Shown one piece after another: positions 45,110 through 55,926 of a stretch of DNA of 64,000 nucleotides. The notes beneath the pieces are model-generated. The model saw only the letters and a list, made by a program, of their open reading frames with translations, made no database searches and was not told the origin of the DNA. Location of the stretch: NCBI GenBank assembly GCA_913056455.1, contig CAJXMJ010000002.1, forward strand, positions 1 through 64,000, read 5' to 3'. Made by a program: the position numbers and the translations under genes. Every line of letters begins with the position of its first letter. The stretch's first letter is position 1. This DNA comes from an uncultured Fodinibius sp. GTDB taxonomy: Bacteria; Bacteroidota; Rhodothermia; Balneolales; Balneolaceae.

Positions 45110-46705
45110 CTAATTAACCGATAAACTCACATACTGTAGCGCACGAACTCCATCAAGATTGAGAATGGGTTGTAACTCCTCATCCGACATACTTTTGTCT
45201 ACCGAAACAGCTGTAATGGCATTCTCTCCTTTCTTTGTACGGCCCAAACTCAAATTTGCGATATTAATGTCTTGATTTGCCAATGCACTACTGACCGAGG
45301 CCAACATTCCGGGCTTATCTACATTTTGATACATGATGATATCACCCTCCAGGCGTAACTCAATGCCAAAGCCGTCAATCTCAACAATACGGTAATCCTC
45401 TTCACCAAACACCGTGGCAGAAATCTTCTTGTAATCTGCTCCTTCATCCAGTTTGATGGTAATCAGATCATTAAACGTTTTTGTCTGACTGGCAGTGGTT
45501 TCACGGATGTTAAGACCACGTTCCTCGGCATAATGACGGGCATTGATAAGGTTAACGGATTCACTCACGTGATGTGAAAGTATTCCCTTCAGGATAGAAT
45601 CTGTTAACACATCCGCAAACTTGGTACAAGTTCCGCTGTATTCAAATGAAAACTCATTGGCATGCTCGGGAGCCAGCTGAATCGCTACGCTGCCCAGCTT
45701 TTCAGCCAGTTTTAAATATGGTTGTACCTCTTTATTGGTGATCAGCGATATCGATTTTCCGTTCAGGCTTCCCTTAAAACTTTTTTGTTCCAGAGCATCG
45801 GCCATCTGATGGGCAATCTGCTCAGCCACTTTTTCCTGTGCCTCCTCAGTAGAAGCACCAAGGTGTGGCGTAGTGATTATCTGAGGATGTTTTAATAATT
45901 CGTAAAGTTCTTCGGTAGGAGGCTCACTGGAATAAACATCCAGTGCAATACCTTCAACGTATCCCTCTTCAATAAGGGTATTCAGATCCTCTTCTTTGTA
46001 AATGCCGCCCCGAGCACAGTTCACCAAATACATTCCTTTTTTGAGCTGGTCCGCATTATCCATCGAAATCATATTTCGAGTCTTCTCAGTCAGCGGAGTA
46101 TGGACGGTCAGAAAATCAGCCTTACCAAGCAACTCATCCAATTCAAGCAATTCCACACCCAAGCTTTCAGCTTTCTCCACCGATGCGAAAGGATCATAGG
46201 CTTTAATTGTCATTCCGAATTTTTTCATACGCTCGGCAACTTCACTGCCGATCTTGCCCAGTCCCACAATACCAAGCGTTTTGTTATGCACCTCGGTACC
46301 CATGTACTTTTTTCGATCCCATCCGCCACTTTTAACCTTATTGACGGACTGAGGAATATTCCGAGCCAGCGCTAAAATCATCCCACAGGTATGCTCGGCC
46401 GTTGAAATCGTATTCCCGTCGGGGGTATTCATTACCAGCACCCCTCTTGCCGTAGCTGCGTCAATATCAATATTATCAACTCCTACTCCGGCTCGACCTA
46501 CCACTTTTAAATTCTCTGCCGCTTTCAATACCTCCGGAGTTACATCCGTAGAGCTCCGCACTACAATACCGTCATACGACTTTATTTCGTCAAGCAACTC
46601 CTGTCCACTTAAATTGTGGTTTCGAACAACCTCTATTCCGCGTTCTTCAAAAACTTTCTCACAAAGTTCATCAACATTATCTAACAATAATACTTTATAT
46701 GACAT
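45110..46705 (-). CDS. serA: D-3-phosphoglycerate dehydrogenase, long form
   Basis: The protein has 531 residues: a substrate domain, an NAD-binding domain (GIVGLGKIGSEVAERM), the catalytic Arg, Glu and His of the 2-hydroxyacid dehydrogenase family (NCARGGIYKEEDL, HLGASTEEAQEKVA), then an intervening domain and a C-terminal ACT domain (NVDKPGMLASVSSALANQDI). The length and domains match the Mycobacterium/Bacillus-type long SerA, in which ACT and intervening domains give serine feedback. It makes 3-phosphohydroxypyruvate, the substrate of SerC encoded at 28622. Confidence 0.95.
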   Translation of the reverse strand: MSYKVLLLDNVDELCEKVFEERGIEVVRNHNLSGQELLDEIKSYDGIVVRSSTDVTPEVLKAAENLKVVGRAGVGVDNIDIDAATARGVLVMNTPDGNTISTAEHTCGMILALARNIPQSVNKVKSGGWDRKKYMGTEVHNKTLGIVGLGKIGSEVAERMKKFGMTIKAYDPFASVEKAESLGVELLELDELLGKADFLTVHTPLTEKTRNMISMDNADQLKKGMYLVNCARGGIYKEEDLNTLIEEGYVEGIALDVYSSEPPTEELYELLKHPQIITTPHLGASTEEAQEKVAEQIAHQMADALEQKSFKGSLNGKSISLITNKEVQPYLKLAEKLGSVAIQLAPEHANEFSFEYSGTCTKFADVLTDSILKGILSHHVSESVNLINARHYAEERGLNIRETTASQTKTFNDLITIKLDEGADYKKISATVFGEEDYRIVEIDGFGIELRLEGDIIMYQNVDKPGMLASVSSALANQDINIANLSLGRTKKGENAITAVSVDKSMSDEELQPILNLDGVRALQYVSLSVN

Positions 46706-46728
46706 GGATATGTGGAATTATGATTGAT

Positions 46729-47319
46729 TTAAAATTCAGCAAATTCAGTTATCAATTGTTTGACTTCCCCTATTCCTTTTTTGTCTTTTGTTGAACTGAC
46801 AACAATAGGCACTTCAATATTCATTTCATCTAAAATTCGTTGTAATCGAAATTTAGATTGCTGCTGCTTATTGTATGAAAGTTTATCAGCCTTCGACAAC
46901 ACCACAGCAAACGGCAGTCGATTCGTCCCCAGCCAGTAGAAAAACTCCTCATCAAGATCGCTGGGTTCATGCCGAATATCCACTAAATGAAGAACTAAGC
47001 GAAGTGTCGATCGCTCCAACAGATAATCTCGAATATCCCGTCCCCAGCGCTCACGTTCTTCTTTGGATACCTGTGCATAGCCAAAACCCGGCAGGTCAAC
47101 CAAAAATAACTTGTCATTCACCTGGTAATAATTCATCTGCTGCGTTTTGCCCGGCACATTACTGGTACGCGCCAATCCCTTATGATCGACCAAGGCATTA
47201 ATCAGGGAGGACTTCCCTACATTCGAGCGACCTGCAAAACAGATCTCAGGAAAATAAGGATCCGGACAAACATCCAGTGAAGGAGCACTCGTGACGAAAT
47301 CAGCTTTTTTGAAAGGCAT
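46729..47319 (-). CDS. engB: Ribosome biogenesis GTPase YsxC/EngB
   Basis: The protein has 196 residues with GTPase motifs in order: G1 GRSNVGKSSLINAL, G3 DLPGFGYAQV, and G4 SKADKL. FAGRSNVGKSS near residue 30 and the small size define the EngB/YsxC family, which assists assembly of the large ribosomal subunit. Its ATG overlaps the purF stop by one base (TAATG), so it is translationally coupled to purF. Confidence 0.94.
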   Translation of the reverse strand: MPFKKADFVTSAPSLDVCPDPYFPEICFAGRSNVGKSSLINALVDHKGLARTSNVPGKTQQMNYYQVNDKLFLVDLPGFGYAQVSKEERERWGRDIRDYLLERSTLRLVLHLVDIRHEPSDLDEEFFYWLGTNRLPFAVVLSKADKLSYNKQQQSKFRLQRILDEMNIEVPIVVSSTKDKKGIGEVKQLITEFAEF

Positions 47320-48821
47320 TATATAATTTCGTTTTCCTCTTTTTCGATGCCAAAGTTAACAGGAACGGGATACTCTTCCGTAAAGCAGGCAGTGCAATAT
47401 CCTTTGGGGGATACATTGGCCTCTTTTACGGCGTCAACCAATCCATCAGGCGATAAATACCGGAGACTATCCACACCGATCTCTTTGGCCATTGCCTCAA
47501 TATCCTGATCAAAACGGTTGGCCATTAGTTCCTCAGGGGTTGGAAAATCCATTCCATAATAACATGGACTAATAATAGGCGGAGAACTCACCAAAAAGTG
47601 AACCTCAGCCGGGTTATCCTGCCTGATCATGTTAACCAGATAGCGTGAAGTCGTTCCACGCACAATAGAATCATCTACAATAATTACAGAACGACCTTCG
47701 ATGACGCCCTGTACTGTATTAAACTTAGTACGCACTTTTTGATTTCGGGATTCTTGTCCTGGTGATATAAAAGTGCGCCCCACATAGTGATTTCGAATCA
47801 ACCCGATCTCAAATTTGCACTCATGTCCTAATTTCTGATTTTCATGCACATATCCCAGTGCAGCAGTATTACTTGAGTCCGGCACCGAAATTACAATGGG
47901 CTTTTTATCACCGGGTGCATTTCTAATCACCTCATCAAGCGGATGTTCTTTGGCCAGATACTTCCCCAAATTACGGCGGACCTTATCCACATTTTCACCA
48001 AATATCTTACTGTCGGGACGTGAGAAATATACATACTCAAAAATACACTGGCTCGTGTCAGTCCCGTACTCTGCATCCAGATGGTACGATTCCGGCTCGG
48101 AGTCGGCTGTTGCATCCAGATCCATAACCAACACTTCCCCGGGCTCAATGTCGCGAATAAATTCGGCATCAATAATATCAAATGCGCACGTTTCACTAGC
48201 CACACAATAGGAGCCGTCTACTTTACCCAACGCTAACGGTCGAAACCCATTGGGATCACGAACTGCAATCAATTTATCGTCAGTTAACATCACCAAGCTG
48301 TAAGCTCCCTCAACCTGCTCAAGTGCGTCTAACACCTGGCCCAGCTGGGTTTCTTCTTTACTATGAGATATAAGATGAAGGATGAGTTCAGTATCTGACG
48401 TGCTCTGAAAAAGGACTCCTTCTTCCCTGAACCGATCGCGAAGCTGCTTGGCATTTGCCAAGTTTCCGTTATGCCCTATCGCAATATTACCGCTGCGATA
48501 TTGAACACGAAACGGCTGTATATTCGCCGGATTTTTTGAGGCACCCGTCGTTGAATATCGATTATGGCCAATAGCTGCCGTTCCTTTCAATTCCTTTTCA
48601 AAAATCTTTTGATCATCAAACACATTGAGCACCAACCCAAAATCTCGGTGAGCGGGCATTATCCAACGGTTTTGATCTTCATCATAATAGGAGGTCACAA
48701 TTCCCGCTGACTCCTGCCCTCGGTGTTGTAATGCGTGCAATCCGTAGTAGGTGAGAAAGGCTGCGTCGGGATGGTTTTGCATCCCAAAAATGCCGCAATA
48801 ATCGCGTGGCTTGTCGATCAT
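47319..48821 (-). CDS. purF: Amidophosphoribosyltransferase
   Basis: The protein has 500 residues. A short propeptide precedes Cys9 (MIDKPRDYCGIFG), which becomes the N-terminal glutaminase nucleophile after cleavage. The PRPP-binding motif is VIIVDDSIVRGTT. Cysteines in QCIFEYVYF, CYYGMDFP and GYCTACFTEEYP match the iron-sulfur ligands of the Bacillus-type enzyme, so a 4Fe-4S cluster is likely. It catalyses the first step of purine synthesis. EngB follows with a one-base overlap. Confidence 0.95.
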   Translation of the reverse strand: MIDKPRDYCGIFGMQNHPDAAFLTYYGLHALQHRGQESAGIVTSYYDEDQNRWIMPAHRDFGLVLNVFDDQKIFEKELKGTAAIGHNRYSTTGASKNPANIQPFRVQYRSGNIAIGHNGNLANAKQLRDRFREEGVLFQSTSDTELILHLISHSKEETQLGQVLDALEQVEGAYSLVMLTDDKLIAVRDPNGFRPLALGKVDGSYCVASETCAFDIIDAEFIRDIEPGEVLVMDLDATADSEPESYHLDAEYGTDTSQCIFEYVYFSRPDSKIFGENVDKVRRNLGKYLAKEHPLDEVIRNAPGDKKPIVISVPDSSNTAALGYVHENQKLGHECKFEIGLIRNHYVGRTFISPGQESRNQKVRTKFNTVQGVIEGRSVIIVDDSIVRGTTSRYLVNMIRQDNPAEVHFLVSSPPIISPCYYGMDFPTPEELMANRFDQDIEAMAKEIGVDSLRYLSPDGLVDAVKEANVSPKGYCTACFTEEYPVPVNFGIEKEENEII

Positions 48822-48900
48822 TAGCTAATTGATAAGAATTGGTTTCCAGTGACTGGGAAGTTAATAAAAATAGCGCAGTATGTGGAACCAAATGATTAAT

Positions 48901-49779
48901 TTATTTTGGTGGTTTGGAAGTATTATCCAGCCTTACATTTACTTCGCTCATATCTACGGCAGTAGAAACCTCAGAACTGAACGTGAAACAATTTTTGACT
49001 AAGGCCGTGCGTGCTTGATCCATCAGCTCTGATTTTACATTGGCCAGAAAAATCTCCTGCTTGGAAACATCCACCTTAATCCAGAAAAAACCGGTTAATT
49101 CTACAAAGTTTGGCGTAAAGCCGGTAGTTTGAACCATGGGGTCCGGATTTCCAACTACGTTCTCATTATCTTTTATAACTTCCAACAGAATACGACACGC
49201 CTTTTCGGCATCATCACGGTAATCAATTCCAATTGTAAAAGAACCTCGGCGCAACCCGTCTCTAGTATAATTATACAGCGGCTTGGCAAGTAACTGTGAA
49301 CTTGGAATAAAAACGTCACATCCATTGGCCATTCTAATGTGAGTATGGCGTAGTTCAATATTCTGCACCCGACCGATAACACCTTCGGTCTCTATAAGAT
49401 CACCGCTAGTAAAGGGACGACTAAAGGCCATAAAAAATCCCGCCAGAAAATTTTCGCCAATATCCTTGAACGCAAATCCCAAGATTATAGCAGTGATACC
49501 CCCGCTTGCCAAGATACTGGTTGCGATACCGGATAACCCCAAAATATTGAGCGCTACAAGAATACCAATAAGAAAAATGAGAGCATAAATTAACTTCCCG
49601 AAGAAATTCACATTCGATGATGTCAGCGGAGTCTTGTCTAATACATTTTTATAAATCTTACGACCGCCTTTTGCGAGAAAGTGAAACAAAATGAGGATTA
49701 TTACGGCAAAAAGAAGTTCGGGAAGTTTTTCCAAAAATTGTTCAAAAAGCTCTTCAAAACGACGGTATAAAATTTCCAT
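48901..49779 (-). CDS. Small-conductance mechanosensitive channel (MscS family)
   Basis: The protein has 292 residues, close to E. coli MscS. Three membrane helices lie in the first 115 residues. The pore helix has the small-residue pattern ILASGGITAIILGFAFKDIG, followed by NFLAGFFMAFSRPFTSGD at the start of the beta domain. The C-terminal cytoplasmic cage follows. It should open on membrane tension to release solutes on hypo-osmotic shock. Confidence 0.92.
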   Translation of the reverse strand: MEILYRRFEELFEQFLEKLPELLFAVIILILFHFLAKGGRKIYKNVLDKTPLTSSNVNFFGKLIYALIFLIGILVALNILGLSGIATSILASGGITAIILGFAFKDIGENFLAGFFMAFSRPFTSGDLIETEGVIGRVQNIELRHTHIRMANGCDVFIPSSQLLAKPLYNYTRDGLRRGSFTIGIDYRDDAEKACRILLEVIKDNENVVGNPDPMVQTTGFTPNFVELTGFFWIKVDVSKQEIFLANVKSELMDQARTALVKNCFTFSSEVSTAVDMSEVNVRLDNTSKPPK

Positions 49780-50092
49780 AATCCCTTTACTTTTTCTTGA
49801 ATGATATTCAAAAAAACAATTGCAAACTCTCTAAACCTCAAATCGTCATCTCGACCCAGACTACACCTAAAGCTTCGTCAGGCAGACGGTAGGGAGAGAT
49901 ATTATTTTTGAGTGTTTAATGGTAAAATATTTTTAACCGGATATTTATCATCCCAGTATAGAGGATGCGAAATGGCATCAGGTTTTACCTGTCCTCCTCT
50001 AAGAAAGAGAAAAAGTATTAGTTAGGAAACTTATTTTTGAGCGGAAGCAAAAGAAAATAGTCACACCTCTCTCCATAAGTGATTCACAAATA
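49780..50092. other. Intergenic region with a REP-like hairpin, otherwise no clear gene
   Basis: This stretch between mscS and the tRNA-Gly terminator holds the hairpin repeat at 49843-49900. On the minus strand, 49902 to about 50020 is an open run of about 39 codons (including GGQVKPDAISHPLYWDDKYP) without a start codon, which could be the tail of a lost gene. No other structure was seen. Confidence 0.4.
49843..49900. repeat. REP-like palindromic element
   Basis: The element begins TCGTCATCTCGACCC and ends GGGAGAGAT, so its ends are imperfect inverted repeats (ATCTCGACCC against ATCTCTCCCT read backwards). A small inner hairpin is CGTC/GACG around 41-type spacing at 49877-49887. Sequences with this CATCTCGACC...GGAGAGAT form are scattered in intergenic DNA of many Bacteroidota-like genomes; that comparison is from general knowledge. 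Only one copy was seen in the window. Confidence 0.5.
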
Positions 50093-50126
50093 AAAAAAGC
50101 TCTTACAGATATCTGCAAGAGCTTTT
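50093..50126 (-). terminator. Terminator after tRNA-Gly
   Basis: AAAAGCTCTT and AAGAGCTTTT pair, with an inner CAGATATCTG palindrome, giving a nearly continuous stem. The minus strand ends in seven T. It lies 9 bases past the tRNA. Confidence 0.88.
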
Positions 50127-50134
50127 ACTGAGAG

Positions 50135-50206
50135 AGCGGGAGACCGGAGTCGAACCGGCGACCTTCTCGTTGGCAACGAGATGCTCTACCGCTGAGCTAC
50201 TCCCGC
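50135..50206 (-). tRNA. tRNA-Gly (GCC anticodon)
   Basis: This minus-strand 72-base cloverleaf has acceptor GCGGGAG/CTCCCGC, D-arm GCTC/GAGC, anticodon arm TCTCG-TTGCCAA-CGAGA and T-arm GCCGG/CCGGT around TTCGACT. The anticodon is GCC. Confidence 0.96.
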
Positions 50207-50357
50207 TAATACGTCAAATCCTTCAAAAAAGAGGTTCTAGGCTACTTGACTGCCAAAGGATTCCCTCTTTTCAAAGAGTCCCAAATATAAGGCATTCACC
50301 TTATATATATCAAGAATAATTAGCGTTTTTCTACAAAACTTTTTAGGCTAAAAAGGC

Positions 50358-51679
<1,322 letters not shown>

Positions 51680-51698
51680 AAATTAAATTTAAAATATA

Positions 51699-52055
51699 TT
51701 ACTCTTCCTCTTTTGAATTGCCGTATGATTGAACCGCTTCTTCGAGCGACTTAAAGTGCTTAAAAACGGTAATCAACTTAGTCACAACCAACAGGCTTTC
51801 GATCTTATCAGTGGCATTTGCGATACGCAAATCACCGCCTGCTTTACGCATCGTTGTAAGACCGCCAATAAGCATTCCCAAGCCCGAAGAATTCATAAAC
51901 TTAACTTTGCCTAAATCGGCTACAACATTCGTTCGATCCTTTTCGATCAGCTCGTGAAGCTTTTCGTTTAGCTTAACAGCATCAGGGCCACCCATCACAT
52001 TGCCCTTAAACTCAATTACTACACAATTATATCGTTCTGATACATTAAAATTCAT
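51699..52055 (-). CDS. STAS-domain anti-sigma factor antagonist
   Basis: The protein has 118 residues, a single STAS domain. The conserved phosphorylatable serine lies in FMNSSGLGMLIGGL, near residue 57, with the preceding strand VVADLGKVK. In partner-switching circuits such proteins bind an anti-sigma kinase when unphosphorylated, and a SpoIIE-type phosphatase restores that form. A membrane SpoIIE phosphatase is encoded at 11082 but 38 kb away; a partner kinase is not in the window. It lies just downstream of secDF, 43 bases after the secF stop. Confidence 0.9.
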   Translation of the reverse strand: MNFNVSERYNCVVIEFKGNVMGGPDAVKLNEKLHELIEKDRTNVVADLGKVKFMNSSGLGMLIGGLTTMRKAGGDLRIANATDKIESLLVVTKLITVFKHFKSLEEAVQSYGNSKEEE

Positions 52056-52098
52056 TTGGTTGCTCCCCGCTGGTTAATATTAGGAGTTAATTTAATAG

Positions 52099-53010
52099 TT
52101 AAGCTTTTTCTTTGTATCGCTGAATTTCTACAACCGCTGAACTTGCTACAAACAACGAACTGTAGGTACCAATAATAACACCAAGCATCAATGCAAAGGA
52201 AAAGCCTTTAAGCACTTCACCGCCAAATATAAATAGAATGGTTACCACAAAAAAGGTAGTCACAGAGGTAATTACAGTACGACTCAAGGTATCGTTCAAA
52301 CTCCTGTTAACCATCTTATCGTGATCCATCGTTTTATACAACAGGCTGTTTTCCCGGATACGGTCGAACACTACCACCGTATCGTTAAGCGAGTAACCTA
52401 CAATAGTCAAGAAGGCGGCAATAATCGACTGGTCCATCTGCAAGCTAAACGGCACAATATCTGCGAGGAAGGTAAAAACTCCAACAACAATTAATACATC
52501 GTGAAACAATGCTGCCACCGCGCCAGCAGAATACGTCCAGTCTTTAAACCGAATGAGGATGTAAATAAAGATCACGATCAATGCAAATATAATAGCATTC
52601 AACGCCCCCCGTTTGAGATCTTCGGCAAAACGTGCTCCAACAATATCTGTCTTAATAACAGAGGCCGGGTTATCCGGATACACCTCCGACATGGTATTGG
52701 TAATGAGCGATTGTACCGTAGAAATATTCTTGGGGTTATCTGTACGGATTAAGACTTCTTCCGGTGAACCAAAAAGTTTGACAACCGGCGTCCCATCCAG
52801 CGGCTCCGAGAGTTCAGAGCGAATATCAATAACATCAACAGGCTGCTCGAACTCAAGAACAAATTCTTTACCGCCCTTGAAGTCAATGCCGTACTGCAAT
52901 CCTTTTGTCAGGATTCCAAAGATAGAAGCCACAAGCAGAATGCCGGAAACGTAATAGGCAATCTTATGACCTTTCAGAAAGTTAAAATCAGGATTTTCAA
53001 ACCATCTCAT
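52099..53010 (-). CDS. secF: Protein translocase subunit SecF
   Basis: The protein has 303 residues with six membrane helices and one periplasmic domain after the first. Family motifs are GIDFKGGKEFVLEF near the start and the late SLNDTVVVFDRIREN stretch. With SecD it uses the proton or sodium gradient to pull exported proteins through SecYEG. It follows secD by 40 bases as an operon. SecD and SecF are separate here, not fused. Confidence 0.95.
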   Translation of the reverse strand: MRWFENPDFNFLKGHKIAYYVSGILLVASIFGILTKGLQYGIDFKGGKEFVLEFEQPVDVIDIRSELSEPLDGTPVVKLFGSPEEVLIRTDNPKNISTVQSLITNTMSEVYPDNPASVIKTDIVGARFAEDLKRGALNAIIFALIVIFIYILIRFKDWTYSAGAVAALFHDVLIVVGVFTFLADIVPFSLQMDQSIIAAFLTIVGYSLNDTVVVFDRIRENSLLYKTMDHDKMVNRSLNDTLSRTVITSVTTFFVVTILFIFGGEVLKGFSFALMLGVIIGTYSSLFVASSAVVEIQRYKEKA

Positions 53011-53050
53011 AATTAAAGTCCCTTATTATAAATGTTAAATTTCTTTGTTA

Positions 53051-54868
53051 TTAACCGAAGCTAATCTCGGCAGATTTATCGCGTGTCAGGTAATCTACAA
53101 TAACGCGTGTAATCACAATTGCACTAAACAATGATGCCACAATACCTGCCATCAGGGTAACGGCAAAGCCTTTAATAGGTCCAACACCAAAACTATAGAG
53201 AATAATACCTACAAAGAACGTGGTGATGTTGGCATCCATAATCGCACTCATGGCGTTGGAGTAGCCGCCCTCAATGGCAGCGCGAATCGTTTTACCGGCT
53301 CGCTGTTCCTCCCTGATTCTGTCAAATATCAGTACGTTGGCATCCACGGCCATACCGATAGTAAGAACAATACCCGCAATACCGGGTAACGTGAGTGTTG
53401 CCTTAAAAGCTGCTAAAATACCCAGTATAAATATGATGTTGAGCATCAGTGCGAGGTCGGCAATAGCCCCACCGGTTCGGTAATAGACCATCATAAAGAT
53501 CGCTACAATAATTAGTCCGATGATAGTCGAATAAAAGCCGGCCTGAATTGATTCCTCACCAAGGGTAGCACCAACCGTGCGCTCCTCGACAATATCAAGG
53601 GGAGCAGGAAGAGCACCCGAAAGTAATATGTTAACGAGGTCTTCGGCTTCGGTAACACTTCCCAGACCGGAAATAGAAGAGCGACCGTTAGAAATTTTTG
53701 TCTCTACATTGGGATAAGAGTACACATATCCATCAAGGACAATTGCAATCGGCTTGCCAATATTTGCCCCGGTGATACGTGCCCAGCGTCGAGCACCCTC
53801 TGCATTCATATTCATTGATACTCGGGGCTGATTGGTAGCCTGATCAAAATTAACGCTGGCTTCGGAAATAACATCTCCGGTCAGCTCCACTTCTGATCGC
53901 ACACCAATAAGCTCAAATAACTCTTGGCCCTGCTCAGTCTCCGTAAATGGCGTTGCGCCCCACATCAGCTCAATATTTCGGGGCATCAGCTCCTGCACTT
54001 CAGGTCGCTGCAGCAATTCATTTACGCGAGCAGTATCTCTACCGGTGGTATATCCAAAGGTATAAGGATTCTGACCTCGAGGATTTAGCACTTCAAGCAG
54101 TGGATTTTGAGCAGCTCCCTGCTCAACGGTATCGGTAGTATCTGCCGACACCTGATCGTAATAACTTACTATGCGATCTTTCGCATTGCTGATTTGGTCC
54201 GGTTCGCCTACTAATCTAAATTCGAGGCGGGCCGTACCCTTCAACAGGTCACGAATACGCTGTTTATTAGCCACTCCGGGAAGCTCAACCACAACACGGT
54301 TATTTCCCTGCTTAAAAATCGCAGGTTCGGTTACTCCATAGCGGTCAACGCGCGATCGGATAATCTCCATCGCCCTGTCCACTGCTGATTCCCGCTGTTT
54401 TACTAAATACTGCTGTATTTCTTCGTTTGTTGATCGTCGCGTGATATTTTCGGTATCAGAGCGATAGTAACGACTTAATCGACCATCGGGATTACGCTCT
54501 TCAAACAACTGAACCATCTCCTCAATAAAATCAGTATTATTTTCGAGCGCACGCTGCTTGGCATCATCAACTACATTGATAAGTGTTGAGTCCGCATTTT
54601 CGCCCGCTAATTCTTTTAGAAATTGTGCTGTACCAACCTCTAATGTTACGTGCATGCCGCCTTGCAGGTCAAGACCCAGCGACAAAGAGTTCTGACGCAA
54701 TTCTTGCAGACGTTGCGCATTTTCTTCCACATATTCAGCACGCTCGGCTTCCGGCAAATCATCAATATAATTTTGCTCCAACGTATGAACCACTGTCGGC
54801 CACAAATAATAAATAGTAAGTGCCAGAAAGGCGATAATAGAACCTATTTTAAATCCATTACCTTTCAT
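53051..54868 (-). CDS. secD: Protein translocase subunit SecD
   Basis: The protein has 605 residues. It has the N-terminal membrane helix, the motif LGLDLQGGMHVTLEV, a large periplasmic region with VVVELPGVANKQRIRDLL, then five helices with GIVLTIGMAVDANVLIFDRI. It is the larger half of the SecDF motor. The order secD-secF-STAS is continuous on this strand. Confidence 0.95.
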   Translation of the reverse strand: MKGNGFKIGSIIAFLALTIYYLWPTVVHTLEQNYIDDLPEAERAEYVEENAQRLQELRQNSLSLGLDLQGGMHVTLEVGTAQFLKELAGENADSTLINVVDDAKQRALENNTDFIEEMVQLFEERNPDGRLSRYYRSDTENITRRSTNEEIQQYLVKQRESAVDRAMEIIRSRVDRYGVTEPAIFKQGNNRVVVELPGVANKQRIRDLLKGTARLEFRLVGEPDQISNAKDRIVSYYDQVSADTTDTVEQGAAQNPLLEVLNPRGQNPYTFGYTTGRDTARVNELLQRPEVQELMPRNIELMWGATPFTETEQGQELFELIGVRSEVELTGDVISEASVNFDQATNQPRVSMNMNAEGARRWARITGANIGKPIAIVLDGYVYSYPNVETKISNGRSSISGLGSVTEAEDLVNILLSGALPAPLDIVEERTVGATLGEESIQAGFYSTIIGLIIVAIFMMVYYRTGGAIADLALMLNIIFILGILAAFKATLTLPGIAGIVLTIGMAVDANVLIFDRIREEQRAGKTIRAAIEGGYSNAMSAIMDANITTFFVGIILYSFGVGPIKGFAVTLMAGIVASLFSAIVITRVIVDYLTRDKSAEISFG

Positions 54869-54963
54869 AATAAATCGTTTTAAAAATTAAGAATAGAATT
54901 TCGTTAACTGTACAATACCCGCTTCTGCGAGATATAATTAAAGAATAGAAGATCTCTGTTCAA

Positions 54964-55512
54964 CTACGGAGCACCAATAGCAATCCCGTCTGTCATCGGT
55001 TGCATTGCCGTAGCGAAATAATCATCAGCATCAGTTGTGTAAGCATCGATATCCCAAATAAATTCGGGGATCAGTGATGCAGCAGTAGCTGATCCTATTG
55101 CTCCGTTCTGATCCAGTACAATAGAAACGAAAGCTTTTGTAACGGAGGGAATAGGTATACCGGCCATAGCGTTACCGGTTTGAAATTGACTCCACTCAAT
55201 TAACAACAGCTGATAGAAGTGCATTGAGGCTGTTGATTCCGCAAACGAAAAATCAAAGTTCGCGTTATTACTTCGTACAAACTGAGATGCTTCTTTTATA
55301 AATTCATTCAAATTACCGGCTGATTTACGAAGATCATCCAGTTCCTTTTGCAACCCAATGCCATAAGAAGCCTTGACCTTGGTATCCAACCAATCTGCAA
55401 AGTCCTGTGAGGAACGGTTAACTTGAACTTGCTGAACCATATACAAGCCAAAGCCTGTACAAATCACAGCAATTACAGAAAGACGAATTATATATGTGCG
55501 GAGTCGATTCAT
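54964..55512 (-). CDS. Hypothetical membrane-anchored protein
   Basis: The protein has 182 residues. A basic start and one membrane helix (IIRLSVIAVICTGFGLYMV) precede an extracytoplasmic domain with helical stretches (LQKELDDLRKSAGNLNEFI) and a proline/glycine-rich C-terminal part (SLIPEFIWDIDAYTTDADDY). I recognise no family. It stands about 95 bases upstream of secD on the same strand and could share a transcript with it. Confidence 0.6.
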   Translation of the reverse strand: MNRLRTYIIRLSVIAVICTGFGLYMVQQVQVNRSSQDFADWLDTKVKASYGIGLQKELDDLRKSAGNLNEFIKEASQFVRSNNANFDFSFAESTASMHFYQLLLIEWSQFQTGNAMAGIPIPSVTKAFVSIVLDQNGAIGSATAASLIPEFIWDIDAYTTDADDYFATAMQPMTDGIAIGAP

Positions 55513-55616
55513 CAGTGGCAGAAAATAGGGAGAATGTAAGAACGGGACAAACCTTTTTCTGCTTTCCTAACATACCGTCTCCAAAAGCTCCTATGAGAGT
55601 CGTAAACTCATACTTA

Positions 55617-55820
55617 TTATTCTTCCAACCCCGGCTGATGCTTTTGAAAAAACATATCGTCAAGCCAGCCATAAAATATGGTAATCATCAACCCGGCAAA
55701 CGAAGCAAACAAAATATTACTCGAAAGGGGCATCTGTGAATACAACACAGTTTCGAACAACACTGTTATCAAAACAGTGAGCAATACACATACCAACAAA
55801 CATTTTGCGAAAAAACTCAT
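55617..55820 (-). CDS. Small two-helix membrane protein
   Basis: The protein has 67 residues. Two hydrophobic segments (FFAKCLLVCVLLTVLITVLF and ILFASFAGLMITIFYGWL) flank a short polar loop, and a charged tail (QKHQPGLEE) follows. A strong ribosome site (GGAGG) sits 8 bases before the ATG at 55820, which supports a real gene. Its family is unknown. It lies between uvrA and the hypothetical protein at 54964, all on the same strand. Confidence 0.6.
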   Translation of the reverse strand: MSFFAKCLLVCVLLTVLITVLFETVLYSQMPLSSNILFASFAGLMITIFYGWLDDMFFQKHQPGLEE

Positions 55821-55926
55821 ATAAGCCTCCGGTTTTTGTTAGAAGGATATATGCAATAATGTCGAAAGTACTTCAACCTGCCAAATTTTGGCGGATAAAA
55901 ATCTAAAACCTTTCTTCGACACACCT

